A stretch of DNA of 58,947 nt from Myxococcales bacterium (GTDB lineage: Bacteria > Myxococcota_A > UBA9042): contig SHZF01000022.1 of the NCBI GenBank assembly GCA_009692425.1, positions 1 to 58,947 of the forward strand. Reading direction: 5' to 3'. Within the stretch, counting starts at the first letter, position 1; each line of letters begins with the position of its first letter. Shown in pieces: positions 18,101 to 26,097 of the stretch. The notes under the pieces are model-generated. The model was not told the DNA's origin. It was given only the letters and a program-made list of their open reading frames with translations, and searched no databases. The position numbers were made by a program, and so were the translations under genes.

Positions 18101-18558
18101 AATTGCTCATCGTCTGGCAGATGGAGCGGTCGTATCCGAAGCTGCTCGATGAGCCCGGGGCCAAGCCGGGCGCCCCCCCGGTCGGCCACAAGGGCAAGGA
18201 CCGCATTCTCGAACTGTACGTCAACATGATCGAGTTCGGACCCAAGATCTACGGCGTGCAGCGCGCGGCGCAGGCGTATTTCGGCAAGCCTGCCAAGGAG
18301 TTGACGCCGCTGGAGTCCGCGTTCCTGGCAGCCAACAAGCCGTGCCCGCGCTGTGGCTACGCGCGGTTTTCGAACAAGAAGTGGGACCCGTGGTGGCAGG
18401 AGCGCATGATTGGGATCATGACAAAGATGCGCGACGAGCGCGTGGTGAGCGACGAGCAGTTCCTGGCGGAAGCGCCGTACGTGCCGCGCTTCGTGGGGTG
18501 GCCTTCGACGGTTGCGCCCGTCGATCCTGGGGTGCCGTTGGGCGGGGTGGAGGAGTAG
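15136..18558 (+). CDS. AsmA-like protein fused to a GT51 peptidoglycan glycosyltransferase
   Basis: A 1140-residue protein. An N-terminal anchor helix (YTLGALVVVLGGGVGVATLM) is followed by a long periplasmic region. That region looks AsmA-like (repeated strands with LAGLKLKRPDGSAVL), with a low-complexity Lys/Ala/Gly stretch near residues 530-590. The last 230 residues are a GT51 domain. Motif 1 is EDGAFYKHRG near residue 931, motif 2 GGSTITQQLVKN, motif 3 RKFEELLIVWQMER, and motif 4 KDRILELYVNMIEFG. These are the polymerase motifs that join lipid II disaccharides into glycan strands, and the key Glu of motif 1 is present. There is no transpeptidase domain. GTG 15061 would add 25 residues before the anchor; ATG 15136 is preferred. 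Joining an AsmA-type envelope domain to a glycosyltransferase is unusual. Confidence 0.85.
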   Translation: MTGNGSKSGGFTPKAPVRRGEPPGRPWGWYTLGALVVVLGGGVGVATLMAGSIVRSKLDLVAKEAGLVAELQDVTVRPWGRARLAGLKLKRPDGSAVLAADEIDAQFSPWKAALGRRRPEAATVRGLHAELVLLDGKPKELLDLYRAVRTVFPKRAPTADDDDAQKVGSGALTLEGGSVLVRALGKGAQFLPKGLNVRDITVKVDLANGVGDVGALVEGAVTSKLAARLVPQDDGPPRLEARFEPEFRLTFPADAGLPLGIDALAIGGFGLDATGQGGMEDIALRHGTTDVLSVKRVRPAPGGLGLRAEEIAFAVPDPRARDMLTPGPARPTKPAKPAQPKPDAAANAKPPSGQPVPPVQAKEAGARIWAGTVAHITVGVEANEKAELTLVARLENLRVALPGTPAPGAVLLSPAAGPPRAGGAGTAVALPPTALGVAAIERIELRTDRLPGGERPLDALTLLKIEGPTLDVPWREDAVTALPGGRLLWGAILAAEVAKLRQQAAEEVDDEGVEDPNLPPEARRKKVEERMQQKLQAAGLSQPAVRPGKAGKGKGAKAGAGKSADPQGAAAKPALANGDDRKAPGAASRSAVAAYVKPLRDLQEGLVGVGAAVQHAIDRANALPRLKVEVVGGRIGLQKAGAEKPFGGLMNLTVQGTAVLGDGTRGLLVGLQPFDEERVWGDVKLDVVTGPGTQLQRAKLSIDGSSFAQVLRIVSSNVTVAADSEFAAHLELRLPEGRLEVTGDYLVKKVGFDWWRLAPKPVDIAELHGKVLASASSDKHDLRVEFPDLTLGAAKLVVVAEATDLAGKHPTVHVRAEMPTQDCGAALTAIPPGLITTIGSVQATGEFRWLVDLTVPLLNVYKAGLDLELDDAACEVAAFTGLDVGELAKDFVRPVNENGVVLEDVLVGPTSDAWVPLADLPPWTPWAMIATEDGAFYKHRGLRPGLLLRAIRLDLDYGRFVYGGSTITQQLVKNVWLTRAKHLSRKFEELLIVWQMERSYPKLLDEPGAKPGAPPVGHKGKDRILELYVNMIEFGPKIYGVQRAAQAYFGKPAKELTPLESAFLAANKPCPRCGYARFSNKKWDPWWQERMIGIMTKMRDERVVSDEQFLAEAPYVPRFVGWPSTVAPVDPGVPLGGVEE

Positions 18559-18893
18559 GGGCGGACGGCGGTGGCGCTTGACCCACGCTGGCGATCCTGA
18601 CCCGTTGTGCAAGATCGTCGCACTGAGCCGCCCCGCGCGCGGGCGGCAGTGGCTTGGAAGCGGGTGTTTGGGCTGCGGTTGTGACGCGGGCAAGGGAATG
18701 TGGCCGTTGATCCCGCCGTGACTGTGCTCCGGCTGTTGTGCTGATCGATGCGGCACAACACGTCGTTCGGCTGTTCGTCGCACAGTCGCGGCCCGCACGA
18801 CATCGTCGCACGGCACGCTCAGCGTCCACCTTGCCAGTTTGGACGAATTCGCAGGTCTACGCGGAGTTGCGCTACTGACCGCGTACTTTTCCG
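18559..18893. other. Convergent intergenic region with two hairpins
   Basis: This 335-bp gap lies between the plus-strand GT51 gene and the minus-strand OPT gene. No gene-like frame is convincing. It holds a GC-rich hairpin (18627-18647) and an inverted repeat GTTGTGC / GCACAAC with an 11-nt loop (18735-18759). Neither is followed by a T-run on either strand. Confidence 0.5.
18627..18647. terminator. GC-rich hairpin between convergent genes, possible terminator
   Basis: GCCGCCC pairs perfectly with GGGCGGC around a 7-nt loop. It lies 69 bp past the GT51 stop. It lacks a T-tract, so intrinsic termination is uncertain. Confidence 0.3.
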
Positions 18894-20705
18894 CTACCAC
18901 ACGGCTTTCGTCAGCCCAACTAAGCCCACACCCAGGGCCGCCAGCGAGTCGCCCGCGATCATGCCGCCCCCGACGAGCGCCGTGCTGCTCATGTCTTCGG
19001 GCAGCGCTTCCCCCTCGGCCACGGCCGGGGCGTTCCTCTTCCGGTGCTCCTGCCACGTCTGGATGCCGCTTGTCACGATGCCGCCGGCCGCATACCACAG
19101 GGTCACCGGCAGTTCGACGAACCCACCGAAACTCGACGCGTACGGACTCGGCAGCAGCACGGCGTCGAGGCAGAAGTCGAATGCGAACCCCCGGCGTGAC
19201 TTCTCGATCCACGCGCGGTAGCCGGCATGGCGCTTGATGAGCTTGCGCGCAATCTCCGTCGCCAGGCCCACCGCGATGCCGATCTGCAGCGCCGTCATCA
19301 CGTACGGCTTCGGGTTGGTCAGGCCGCGCAAGGCGCCCACGAACTTGAACGTCATCGCAGACCCCCAGCTCTCGGCGCCGGGCAGGTTCGGGTTGGCGAA
19401 CTGGTCCAACTTCAGCACCGGGTACGCCTGCATGAACACCATCGCGAGGCCGACCGCTAGGAACGCGCCGATCACGATGCCGGCGGCCTGGTAGCGAAAC
19501 TGGATCGTCCGGTTCGTGCCCAGCCGCCACCCCGTCGAGCGGTCCTGCTGCATGTCGACGCCGACCGACGTGCTGACGAGCAGGATGCTGGCCGCGAGCA
19601 GGCCGACGCCCGGCTCCTTCAGGCCGATCGACGCCAGGATGAACACGGTGACGACGAAGGCCGAACTGATCGGGTTGGAGTCCGAGATGCCGGTCGAGAT
19701 GCCGTTGACCATCACGAACAGGAACACGAGGCCCATCGCGACGGCCACGTACAAGGGAGGCGTCTGCAAGATGTCGGTGGCGACGAAGTACAGCGCCACT
19801 CCCCACACGGCGACCCAGGCGAGCAGCTTGCGGGTGTCGGTCTTTTTCCAGTCCTCTTGGGGCGCGGTGCTCACCGCTGCCGGCTGGCGCAGTTTCTTGA
19901 CCGCAAGGGCGCCGATCAGCACGAGGTCGACGATCGCGGCGCCGAGAATCGTCCCCAACGCGAGAATGAACCCGATCTTGCGGAACGGTGCGTTCGCGTC
20001 GAGCCAGCCGATCTCGCGCAGCCACGGTGTCGCGCAATGGCCGATCACGCCGACCGTTGCCCCGGCGATCGCGATGCGCGCCGCCACCACCATGCCCGCG
20101 CCGACCGTCGACGACGACAGGCCAATGTGCTCAACGAACGGCAGTTGCGTCGATGCCACGCCGACCACGAGGCCACCCAGGGTGCCGCCGCCCAACTGCC
20201 CGATGGACTGCTTGAGCAGCTTGATGTCGGTGAGCGCGCGCAAGATGTTCGCCACGGCATAGCCCGACGGGAACATCAGCTGCATCTTGTCGACCAGCAT
20301 CGGCGTGTAGAGCATGCCGACGCCGATGCCGAACATGCCGATGCACAGGAAGTACAACACCAATTGCCACCACGGCGGCTGCGGCAGCCCGAGCCATGCC
20401 ATCGCCTGGATCAGCACGGCCATGCCCGACAGCGACGCCACCGACGCCGCCATCGTCTGCATGTAGTTCGCGCCGTGCTTGCCCTCGGGACCGTAGCCGT
20501 ACGTCACCGCTGAGCCGAGGATGCCAGCGAGCACCTGGCCGCCGACGAAGAAGCCAAGGCTGAAGTTCATGTAGGCAGCGGTGATGCCGCCGAGCACGCC
20601 GAGAATGGGACCGACGCACGCGAGCATGGCGTAGTAGCCCACAGAATCGATGGGCGGCAGCCAGGAGGAGCGCGGGGTCGAAGCGAGAGACTGCGGGTTC
20701 GGCAC
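18894..20705 (-). CDS. OPT-family oligopeptide/metal transporter
   Basis: A 603-residue polytopic membrane protein with about 14 hydrophobic segments. It starts with a short hydrophilic tail and then GYYAMLACVGPILGVLGG. The Gly-rich loops and the NGISTGISDSNPIS segment are as in bacterial OPT transporters. The family carries peptides or metal-chelate complexes into the cell, probably with protons; the substrate here is unknown. The start codon is GTG (complement of 20703-20705), with GAAGG upstream. The leader can fold into a 9-bp hairpin overlapping that Shine-Dalgarno. It is isolated, with a 307-bp upstream gap, and is likely transcribed alone. Confidence 0.9.
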   Translation of the reverse strand: MPNPQSLASTPRSSWLPPIDSVGYYAMLACVGPILGVLGGITAAYMNFSLGFFVGGQVLAGILGSAVTYGYGPEGKHGANYMQTMAASVASLSGMAVLIQAMAWLGLPQPPWWQLVLYFLCIGMFGIGVGMLYTPMLVDKMQLMFPSGYAVANILRALTDIKLLKQSIGQLGGGTLGGLVVGVASTQLPFVEHIGLSSSTVGAGMVVAARIAIAGATVGVIGHCATPWLREIGWLDANAPFRKIGFILALGTILGAAIVDLVLIGALAVKKLRQPAAVSTAPQEDWKKTDTRKLLAWVAVWGVALYFVATDILQTPPLYVAVAMGLVFLFVMVNGISTGISDSNPISSAFVVTVFILASIGLKEPGVGLLAASILLVSTSVGVDMQQDRSTGWRLGTNRTIQFRYQAAGIVIGAFLAVGLAMVFMQAYPVLKLDQFANPNLPGAESWGSAMTFKFVGALRGLTNPKPYVMTALQIGIAVGLATEIARKLIKRHAGYRAWIEKSRRGFAFDFCLDAVLLPSPYASSFGGFVELPVTLWYAAGGIVTSGIQTWQEHRKRNAPAVAEGEALPEDMSSTALVGGGMIAGDSLAALGVGLVGLTKAVW

Positions 20706-20739
20706 GGGTGCACCTTCGGGCGATAGAATGGGCGCACCC
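20706..20739 (-). promoter_or_regulatory. Start-adjacent hairpin that can mask the OPT ribosome-binding site
   Basis: On the minus-strand mRNA, GGGUGCGCC pairs with GGUGCACCC (nine pairs, one G-U) around a 16-nt loop. The 3' arm ends directly before the GUG start, and the Shine-Dalgarno GAAGG spans the loop-stem border. This is a plausible translational control element; it is a fold drawn by eye. Confidence 0.35.
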
Positions 20740-21012
20740 TAGCGCACGACGGCGCGCGGGCCAACTGCCCACGAGGTCTCGAAGTCTCTCAGGGAATCCT
20801 ACGAACCTCTATGGCTGCTCGAATGCGACGAGGTTTGCCTTCTCGACCGGCCGTCGATGTAGCGGCGCACCTTGTCGTGGCAGACCTCGCGCAGCCAAAT
20901 CCACACCGAGCCGGAATTGTTCGTCTCCCACAACGTCGCTACGACGCCGGGCAACCAGCGCGGCGTAGCGACCGCGGGCGAGCCGGGGAGGTTCCAGCGT
21001 GGTGGACCTGGC
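20740..21012. other. Gap between the OPT and CNNM genes, possible gene remnant
   Basis: No promoter for the OPT gene was recognised with confidence. A minus-strand frame across 20799-21116 contains a protein-like stretch (TNNSGSVWIWLREVCHDKV) between Pro/Arg/Ser-rich flanks. The frame runs into the CNNM gene and has no clear start signal. It may be a decayed gene or chance; no family was recognised. Confidence 0.3.
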
Positions 21013-22395
21013 CTACGGTTCCCCGGATCCGGCGGCCCCACGGGCCTCGTCCGCCACGGCGGGAGCGCCACCCTTGCCGAGAGCGCCGCCCGCGCGCGGC
21101 TCAACGCGGACGGCATCGACCGTGCGCGCCCCCGATGCGGTCACCTCGAACACGACGGCGCCTTCGTCGTAGAAAATCTGCACGCCAGGAGCCGGGATGC
21201 CGCCGTACACCAGGCTGACAAGCCCACCGAGCGTCGTCACGTCGTCGGTGATCGGCAGACCCAGGTCGAGGTCGCGGTTCACGTCGCGAATGGGCGTCGC
21301 ACCGTCAACCACGACGCCGCCGGTGGCATCGAGCACGATCCCAGGCCGGGGCGCCTGCAGTTCCGAGCCGATGGGGCCCACCAACTCGGCCATCAGGTCC
21401 TCGGCCGTGATGAGCCCATCGACGCCACCGTGTTCATCGACGACGATCGCCATCTGCACGGCGCGGGCCTGCATCTCGCGCAGCACGTCACCCGCCTTCA
21501 TCGTCCACGGCACGAAGATCGGACGCCGCATGAGCCGCTTCAAGTCGGTCGGCCTACCCTCGACGCGCGCCCGCAGCACCTCGAACGTCAGCACGTAGCC
21601 GACCAGGTGGTCCGGGGCGCCGTCGAAGATCGGTACACGCTCGTGGTGGGCGTCGAGCAGCGTGCGCACCACCGTGTCGGGGTCGGCGGCGAGATCGAGC
21701 GCGACCATCCTGTTGCGCGGCACCATCACGGCGCCCGCGGTCAGCACGCCGAAGTCCATGGCTCGCAGGGCGATGGGGCCCGAGTGCGCATCGACCGTGC
21801 CTTGCCGCACCGCCTCGTCGAGCAGTTGGCGGATTTCGTCGCCCGACAGCTTCGATTCCAGGAACGTCGTGCTGTCGCCCAAGGGCCGCAACACGAGGTT
21901 CGAGGCCCGCGTCAGCACCCACGCCACGGGACCGATCGCCCTGCACAGCCACACCAGCGGCCGCGCCATGCGCAGCGCGTAGGCTTCGGCCGCCCGCAGC
22001 GCCAGCGACTTCGGCACGAGCTCGCCGAGCACCAGCGACAGGAAACCGACGCCGGCCACGACGCCGACGAACGCAATGTCGTCTGCCCAAGGAGCGAGCC
22101 AGCCCAGCTTGCCGATCTGACGGGCGAGCGGAGCAGACAGGTCCTTGCCGGCGAGCGCGGCGGCCGCTCCGGACGCGATCGTGATGCCGATCTGCACCGT
22201 TGCGAGGAAGCGTTCGGGGTTCTCGCGCAGGGCCCGCAGCGCGGCGCCGCGGGCCTTGTCGAGTTCAGCCAGTTCGTGAATGCGGGTGCGCCGCAAGGCG
22301 AGTACGGCGATTTCCGTGCCGGCGAAGACCCCATTCAGGAGTACGAGACCGAGGATGATGGCAAGGTCCGCGATCAGTTCGCTGTCTCCCTGCAA
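21013..22395 (-). CDS. CNNM/CorC-type membrane protein with CBS pair
   Basis: A 460-residue protein of the hemolysin/CNNM family. The N-terminal DUF21 transmembrane domain starts LAIILGLVLLNGVFAGTEIA, then NPERFLATVQIGITIASG and LVLGELVPKSLALR. A pair of CBS domains follows (MVPRNRMVALD; IVVDEHGGVDGLITAEDL), then a C-terminal CorC_HlyC domain (TLGGLVSLVYGGIPAPG). The family is linked to magnesium or other divalent-cation efflux and homeostasis in the inner membrane. The only in-frame start is TTG at 22395, because a TGA lies four codons upstream; the first hydrophobic helix begins within ten residues, which fits. The last 30 residues are a Gly/Ala-rich tail. It follows regA by 78 bp on the same strand. 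Confidence 0.88.
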   Translation of the reverse strand: MQGDSELIADLAIILGLVLLNGVFAGTEIAVLALRRTRIHELAELDKARGAALRALRENPERFLATVQIGITIASGAAAALAGKDLSAPLARQIGKLGWLAPWADDIAFVGVVAGVGFLSLVLGELVPKSLALRAAEAYALRMARPLVWLCRAIGPVAWVLTRASNLVLRPLGDSTTFLESKLSGDEIRQLLDEAVRQGTVDAHSGPIALRAMDFGVLTAGAVMVPRNRMVALDLAADPDTVVRTLLDAHHERVPIFDGAPDHLVGYVLTFEVLRARVEGRPTDLKRLMRRPIFVPWTMKAGDVLREMQARAVQMAIVVDEHGGVDGLITAEDLMAELVGPIGSELQAPRPGIVLDATGGVVVDGATPIRDVNRDLDLGLPITDDVTTLGGLVSLVYGGIPAPGVQIFYDEGAVVFEVTASGARTVDAVRVEPRAGGALGKGGAPAVADEARGAAGSGEP

Positions 22396-22473
22396 CCGCC
22401 CAGGTCAATGTGCCGCGCAGTTGCCGGCCCAGCAGGCGCCAGTTGCGACCGCGCCAGTTTCGGCCGGCGCCGC

Positions 22474-23073
22474 TTACCTGCTTGGCGGGTGCTTGTGCAG
22501 GATGCGCTGCAGCGTCCGGCGGTGCATGCCCATGCGGCGCGCTGCGGCGGAAATGTTCCCACCCGTCTCGCCCAGCACGCGCTGGATGTGCTCCCACTTC
22601 ACGCGATCGGGGCTCGGCGCGCGCCCACCGTCGTCGTCGAGGTGCGTCAGTGGCGGGTGTTCGGCGCGCGTGAACGCCTGCAGGATGTCGTCGGCGTCAG
22701 CCGGCTTCTGCAGGTAGCCATCGGCACCGAGGCGCATGGCTTCGACGGCGGTCGCGAGGCTGCCGAAGCCCGTCAGCACGAGGCAGCGCGTGGTGGGGTC
22801 GATCGCCTTGAGTTCGCGCAGCAGTTCAAGGCCGCCGCGCCCCGGCATGCGCAAATCGATGACGGCAAGTTCCGGAGAGTCCCGCCGCGCTTCCTCGACG
22901 GCCTCCGCGAAACCGGCGGCGGCGCGCGCTTCGAGGCCACGCTGCGAAAACGCCCGCTGCAGCCGCGTGCGCAGGTTGGCGTCGTCGTCGACGATGAGGA
23001 TCGATGCAGCGGTGGCAGCCGGTCGCACGGCAGCGGTGGCAGGTGTGGTCATGAGGTTTACCGCGATGTCCAT
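22474..23073 (-). CDS. regA: Response regulator of the RegA/PrrA/ActR family
   Basis: A 199-residue two-domain regulator. The receiver has the acidic pocket (ILIVDDDANLR), the phosphoacceptor Asp in VIDLRMPG, the switch Thr in VLTGFGSLATAV and the Lys in YLQKPADADDI. A short linker leads to a Fis-type helix-turn-helix, NISAAARRMGMHRRTLQRIL. The segments KWEHIQRVL and MHRRTLQRIL are hallmarks of RegA, the redox-responsive regulator of photosynthesis, respiration and fixation genes in Proteobacteria. Its kinase lies 9 bp upstream on the same strand. ATG 23073 is used; ATG 23052 is an alternative giving a length closer to the family. The identity is strong; the regulon in this organism is unknown. 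Confidence 0.9.
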   Translation of the reverse strand: MDIAVNLMTTPATAAVRPAATAASILIVDDDANLRTRLQRAFSQRGLEARAAAGFAEAVEEARRDSPELAVIDLRMPGRGGLELLRELKAIDPTTRCLVLTGFGSLATAVEAMRLGADGYLQKPADADDILQAFTRAEHPPLTHLDDDGGRAPSPDRVKWEHIQRVLGETGGNISAAARRMGMHRRTLQRILHKHPPSR

Positions 23074-23082
23074 GCCAGCGCG

Positions 23083-24426
23083 TCAGGCGCGCCGACGAAA
23101 AGTTCCTGAATCCCAGACAGGCTCAAAGGGTACGCTGATCAACGCGCGTGTACCAGCCCCCGCCGACGAGGTCAGAGCAAAACTGCCGCCCATCTGTTCG
23201 ACGACCGCCCGCGTCAGGAACAGGCCGAGTCCCATGCCGTCGCCCGGTTCCTTCAGCGTGAAGAAGGGCTCACCGGCGCGCGCCAGCACGTCGGCCGCCA
23301 TGCCCGGGCCATGGTCCTCGACCTCGATGTGGCAGTCGCCGTTGCCTTGCCGCACCCGCACTCGCACGGGCGCACCTGGCGGACTCGCCTGCCGCGCATT
23401 CTTCAGCACACCGGCCACGGCCTGTTCGAGGGAATCGATGGGGACGCGCAGGAACGCCACGTCGACGCCGGGCTGGATGTCGATGTCGGCGTCCGTCAGT
23501 CCGGCAGCGGCGAGCGCACGCTCCAGCAGCACACCGACCGCGATCGGCTCCAGCGCCTCGCCCGGCTTCTGGCCCGCGCGGGCCGCCATTTTGTGGAGAA
23601 TGGTCCGGCAGCGGTCCACTTCGGAGCGCACGAGGCGCACGTCGTCGATGATGTCGGGCGACAGGCCGGCGCTCTCCAGGTGCGTCGCGAGGTCCTTGGC
23701 CACGACCGCGATCGTGCTCAGCGGTGTGGACAACTCGTGCGCGGCGCCGGCGGCCAGGGTGGTCAGTGCGGCCAGGCTGTCGGCTCGCGCGGCCCGGGCG
23801 CGGGCGTCGGCCAACTGGACTTCGCGCTGGCCGAGCGCGTGCTGCACACGGCCAATGAAGTAGACGATGCAGCCCGTGCAAGCACTCAGCGCAACCATCG
23901 ACGCCGCAGCGAGGAGTTGCTGCCCGGCAAGGTCGCCGTGCCGCACCCGGAAGGCGTCCATGTCGATGGGCTGATGCCAGACCGAGACGGCGCCGAGACC
24001 GACCAGTGCCAGTACGCCACACCACACCGCAGTGCGCACGCCGAGCAGCATCGCGGCCACGGCAACGTACACGACGTAGACCGAGGCAAAGGGGTTGAAC
24101 GGGCCGCCCGCGAAGTGGAGCAAGGCCGCCTGCTCGACGATGTCGAACACGAGGAGGCCCAGGAGCCAGCCCGCGTCCGGTGCCACGCTGGTGCGGTTCG
24201 ACCACAACGCGATGGCCTGTGTCGCCGCAAACAACACAAGAAACACCAACAGTGGCAACCAGTTCAGCCCGACACCGACACCAAACGCCGCCACCGCCAT
24301 CACCGCGATCTGGCCCAGAAGGGTCGCCGTGCGCAGCCGCAGGTACCACCCCAGTTGCGTGCGCAACAGCGCCGTGCTCGCCTGCGTGCTCACTAGGGAG
24401 TAGATGTTGGAGGGAGGATTGGACAC
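23083..24426 (-). CDS. regB: Redox sensor histidine kinase of the RegB/PrrB family
   Basis: A 447-residue membrane kinase with about six N-terminal helices. It carries the RegB quinone-site heptapeptide GGxxNPF (GGPFNPF, residues 107-113). The H-box AAHELSTPLSTIAV has phosphoacceptor His230. Cys273 in SEVDRCRTILHKM stands where the redox-active cysteine of RegB is expected. The catalytic domain has the N box (VLKNARQAS), DHGPGMA and GMGLGLFL. In known systems the kinase senses the ubiquinone pool and oxidation of this cysteine. The start is GTG 24426, seven bases after the lpdA stop with AAGGGG upstream; the stop lies 9 bp before regA. The lpdA-regB-regA order suggests one transcript. Confidence 0.92.
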   Translation of the reverse strand: MSNPPSNIYSLVSTQASTALLRTQLGWYLRLRTATLLGQIAVMAVAAFGVGVGLNWLPLLVFLVLFAATQAIALWSNRTSVAPDAGWLLGLLVFDIVEQAALLHFAGGPFNPFASVYVVYVAVAAMLLGVRTAVWCGVLALVGLGAVSVWHQPIDMDAFRVRHGDLAGQQLLAAASMVALSACTGCIVYFIGRVQHALGQREVQLADARARAARADSLAALTTLAAGAAHELSTPLSTIAVVAKDLATHLESAGLSPDIIDDVRLVRSEVDRCRTILHKMAARAGQKPGEALEPIAVGVLLERALAAAGLTDADIDIQPGVDVAFLRVPIDSLEQAVAGVLKNARQASPPGAPVRVRVRQGNGDCHIEVEDHGPGMAADVLARAGEPFFTLKEPGDGMGLGLFLTRAVVEQMGGSFALTSSAGAGTRALISVPFEPVWDSGTFRRRA

Positions 24427-24433
24427 GGCCGCG

Positions 24434-25879
24434 CTACCCCTTGGCCGGCTCGCGCGGCGGGGGTGGCTTCAGTTGATGCAAGGGGTGGCCGAGCGCAGCC
24501 AGGCTTGCCTCGAGCAACGCCTCGGCCATCGTTGGGTGAGCATGCACGATCAGCGCAAGGTCTTCGGCAGTCGCGGCCATCTCGACCGCGTAGCCTGCGG
24601 CCGCAATCAGTTCTGACGCTTCAGCGCCGACCACGTGGACGGCCAGCACAAGACCGGAGTCCGCATCCACGACCACCCGGGCAAAGCCATCGGTTGCGTT
24701 GGCCGTCATGGCCCGCCCCAACGAGCCAAACCCGAACTTGCCGACCTTGACCTTGCGCCCCGCCTTCTCGAGTTCGGCCAGAGACGGCCCGACCGTGGCG
24801 ATTTCCGGGTCAGTGTAGACCACGTTGGGCATCGCCACCTTGTCCATTGCGGCGGCGTGGCCGGCCAGCACTTCTGCCGCGACCTCACCCTCGGCCGACG
24901 CCTTGTGGGCGAGCATCGGGCCGGGCACGATGTCCCCGATCGCGAAAACGCCCGCCGCCCCGGTGCGCTGTTGTTTGTCCACGGCGAGGAAGCCGCGCGT
25001 GTCGGGTTGCAGTCCCACCGACTCCAAGCCCAGGTTCGCCGTATTGGGCCGGCGACCGACCGCGACGAGGACCTTGTCGCAGGGCAACGCGGTCTTCTTC
25101 GGCCCGTCCTTGCCGGCCGTCTCGATCACGACCTCGAGCCGTCCATCGAGCGTGCGCTGCCAGCCGAGTGCTTTCGACGCGACGAGGTGCTTGACGCCGA
25201 GCTTCTTCTGCTTGAGTTCGACCGGGCGCACGAGGTCGGCATCGAGGCCGACGAGCAGGCGGTCCATGAACTCGACGACCGTCACGTCGCAGCCCAAGCG
25301 GGCGTACACGTCGGTCAACTCCAAGCCGATGACGCCGCCGCCGATCACGACCATCGCCTTGGGTACCGAGCCCAGGGCCAGCGCACCCGTCGAGTCGAGG
25401 ATGTCGATGTTGTCGACAGCAAATCCCGCCACGGAGGCCGGTGCCGAGCCGGTCGCCAGCACGACGTTTTTCGTCTCGACGGTCAGCACGCTGCCGTCCG
25501 TCTTGTCGATGTGGACCTTGCCAGGGCCTGCCAGACGGGCGCGGCCGGCGACGTGCTCGACCTTGTTTCCCTTGAACAGGCCGCCGATGCCGCTCGATAG
25601 CTTTGCGGTAATGCCCTCCTTCCAGGCCTGCAGGGCGGCGACATCGACGCGCAGGTCGCCGGCGACGATGCCCATCGCGGCCCCGTCCTTGGCCTTGCGG
25701 TAGGTCTTCGATGCGTGGATCAGCGCCTTGGAGGGAATGCAACCCACGTTCAGGCACACGCCTCCCAGCTTGGCGCTCTCGACGCAAAGCGTCTTGAGGC
25801 CCGCCTGGGCGCAACGGATCGCACACACGTAGCCGCCGGGACCGGCGCCGAGGACGACGACATCATAGACAGTGGACAT
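24434..25879 (-). CDS. lpdA: Dihydrolipoyl dehydrogenase (E3)
   Basis: A 481-residue flavoprotein disulfide reductase. It has the FAD site VVVLGAGPGGYVCA, the redox disulfide in GGVCLNVGCIPSKAL, the NAD site VVIGGGVIGLEL, the second FAD contact GVFAIGDIVPGP, and the interface catalytic pair HAHPTMAEALLE. It reoxidises the lipoyl groups of 2-oxoacid dehydrogenase and glycine-cleavage complexes, producing NADH. GGAGG seven bases before the ATG sets the start. No E1 or E2 gene is adjacent; instead it is followed 7 bp later by regB, an unusual link between NADH production and redox sensing. The last 15 residues are Pro/Arg/Lys-rich. Confidence 0.95.
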   Translation of the reverse strand: MSTVYDVVVLGAGPGGYVCAIRCAQAGLKTLCVESAKLGGVCLNVGCIPSKALIHASKTYRKAKDGAAMGIVAGDLRVDVAALQAWKEGITAKLSSGIGGLFKGNKVEHVAGRARLAGPGKVHIDKTDGSVLTVETKNVVLATGSAPASVAGFAVDNIDILDSTGALALGSVPKAMVVIGGGVIGLELTDVYARLGCDVTVVEFMDRLLVGLDADLVRPVELKQKKLGVKHLVASKALGWQRTLDGRLEVVIETAGKDGPKKTALPCDKVLVAVGRRPNTANLGLESVGLQPDTRGFLAVDKQQRTGAAGVFAIGDIVPGPMLAHKASAEGEVAAEVLAGHAAAMDKVAMPNVVYTDPEIATVGPSLAELEKAGRKVKVGKFGFGSLGRAMTANATDGFARVVVDADSGLVLAVHVVGAEASELIAAAGYAVEMAATAEDLALIVHAHPTMAEALLEASLAALGHPLHQLKPPPPREPAKG

Positions 25880-25983
25880 GGGCAGCCTCCGGCCTGCGCG
25901 CGCGGCCGAGTGCGAAAGGGGCCGGATCGTGCGCGGAGTGAGGTGTGGCGGTCAAGGCCGGGAGATCGGATTTACAAGGACTT

Positions 25984-26012
25984 TGGACAACCCGGGGGTG
26001 TGCCGCTAAGGT
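25984..26012 (+). promoter_or_regulatory. Candidate promoter of the giant repeat lipoprotein
   Basis: TGGACA (five of six to the -35 consensus) and TAAGGT are separated by 17 bp, 85 bp before the ATG at 26098, in the 218-bp gap shared with the divergent lpdA. The -10 is weak. Confidence 0.35.
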
Positions 26013-26097
26013 GACTCTGAACGTGTCCGGTTGCCGGATGCGCTAGGGTCCGGGCCGGTCTGCTGCGCGCCGTGTCAAGCGATGCGTTGAGGTATCC

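Noticed and set aside
15808-20037. 1409-codon minus-strand open frame opposite the AsmA-GT51 and part of the OPT gene
   Set aside because: It covers strong plus-strand motifs (GT51) and crosses into OPT in the wrong frame; composition is shadow-like.
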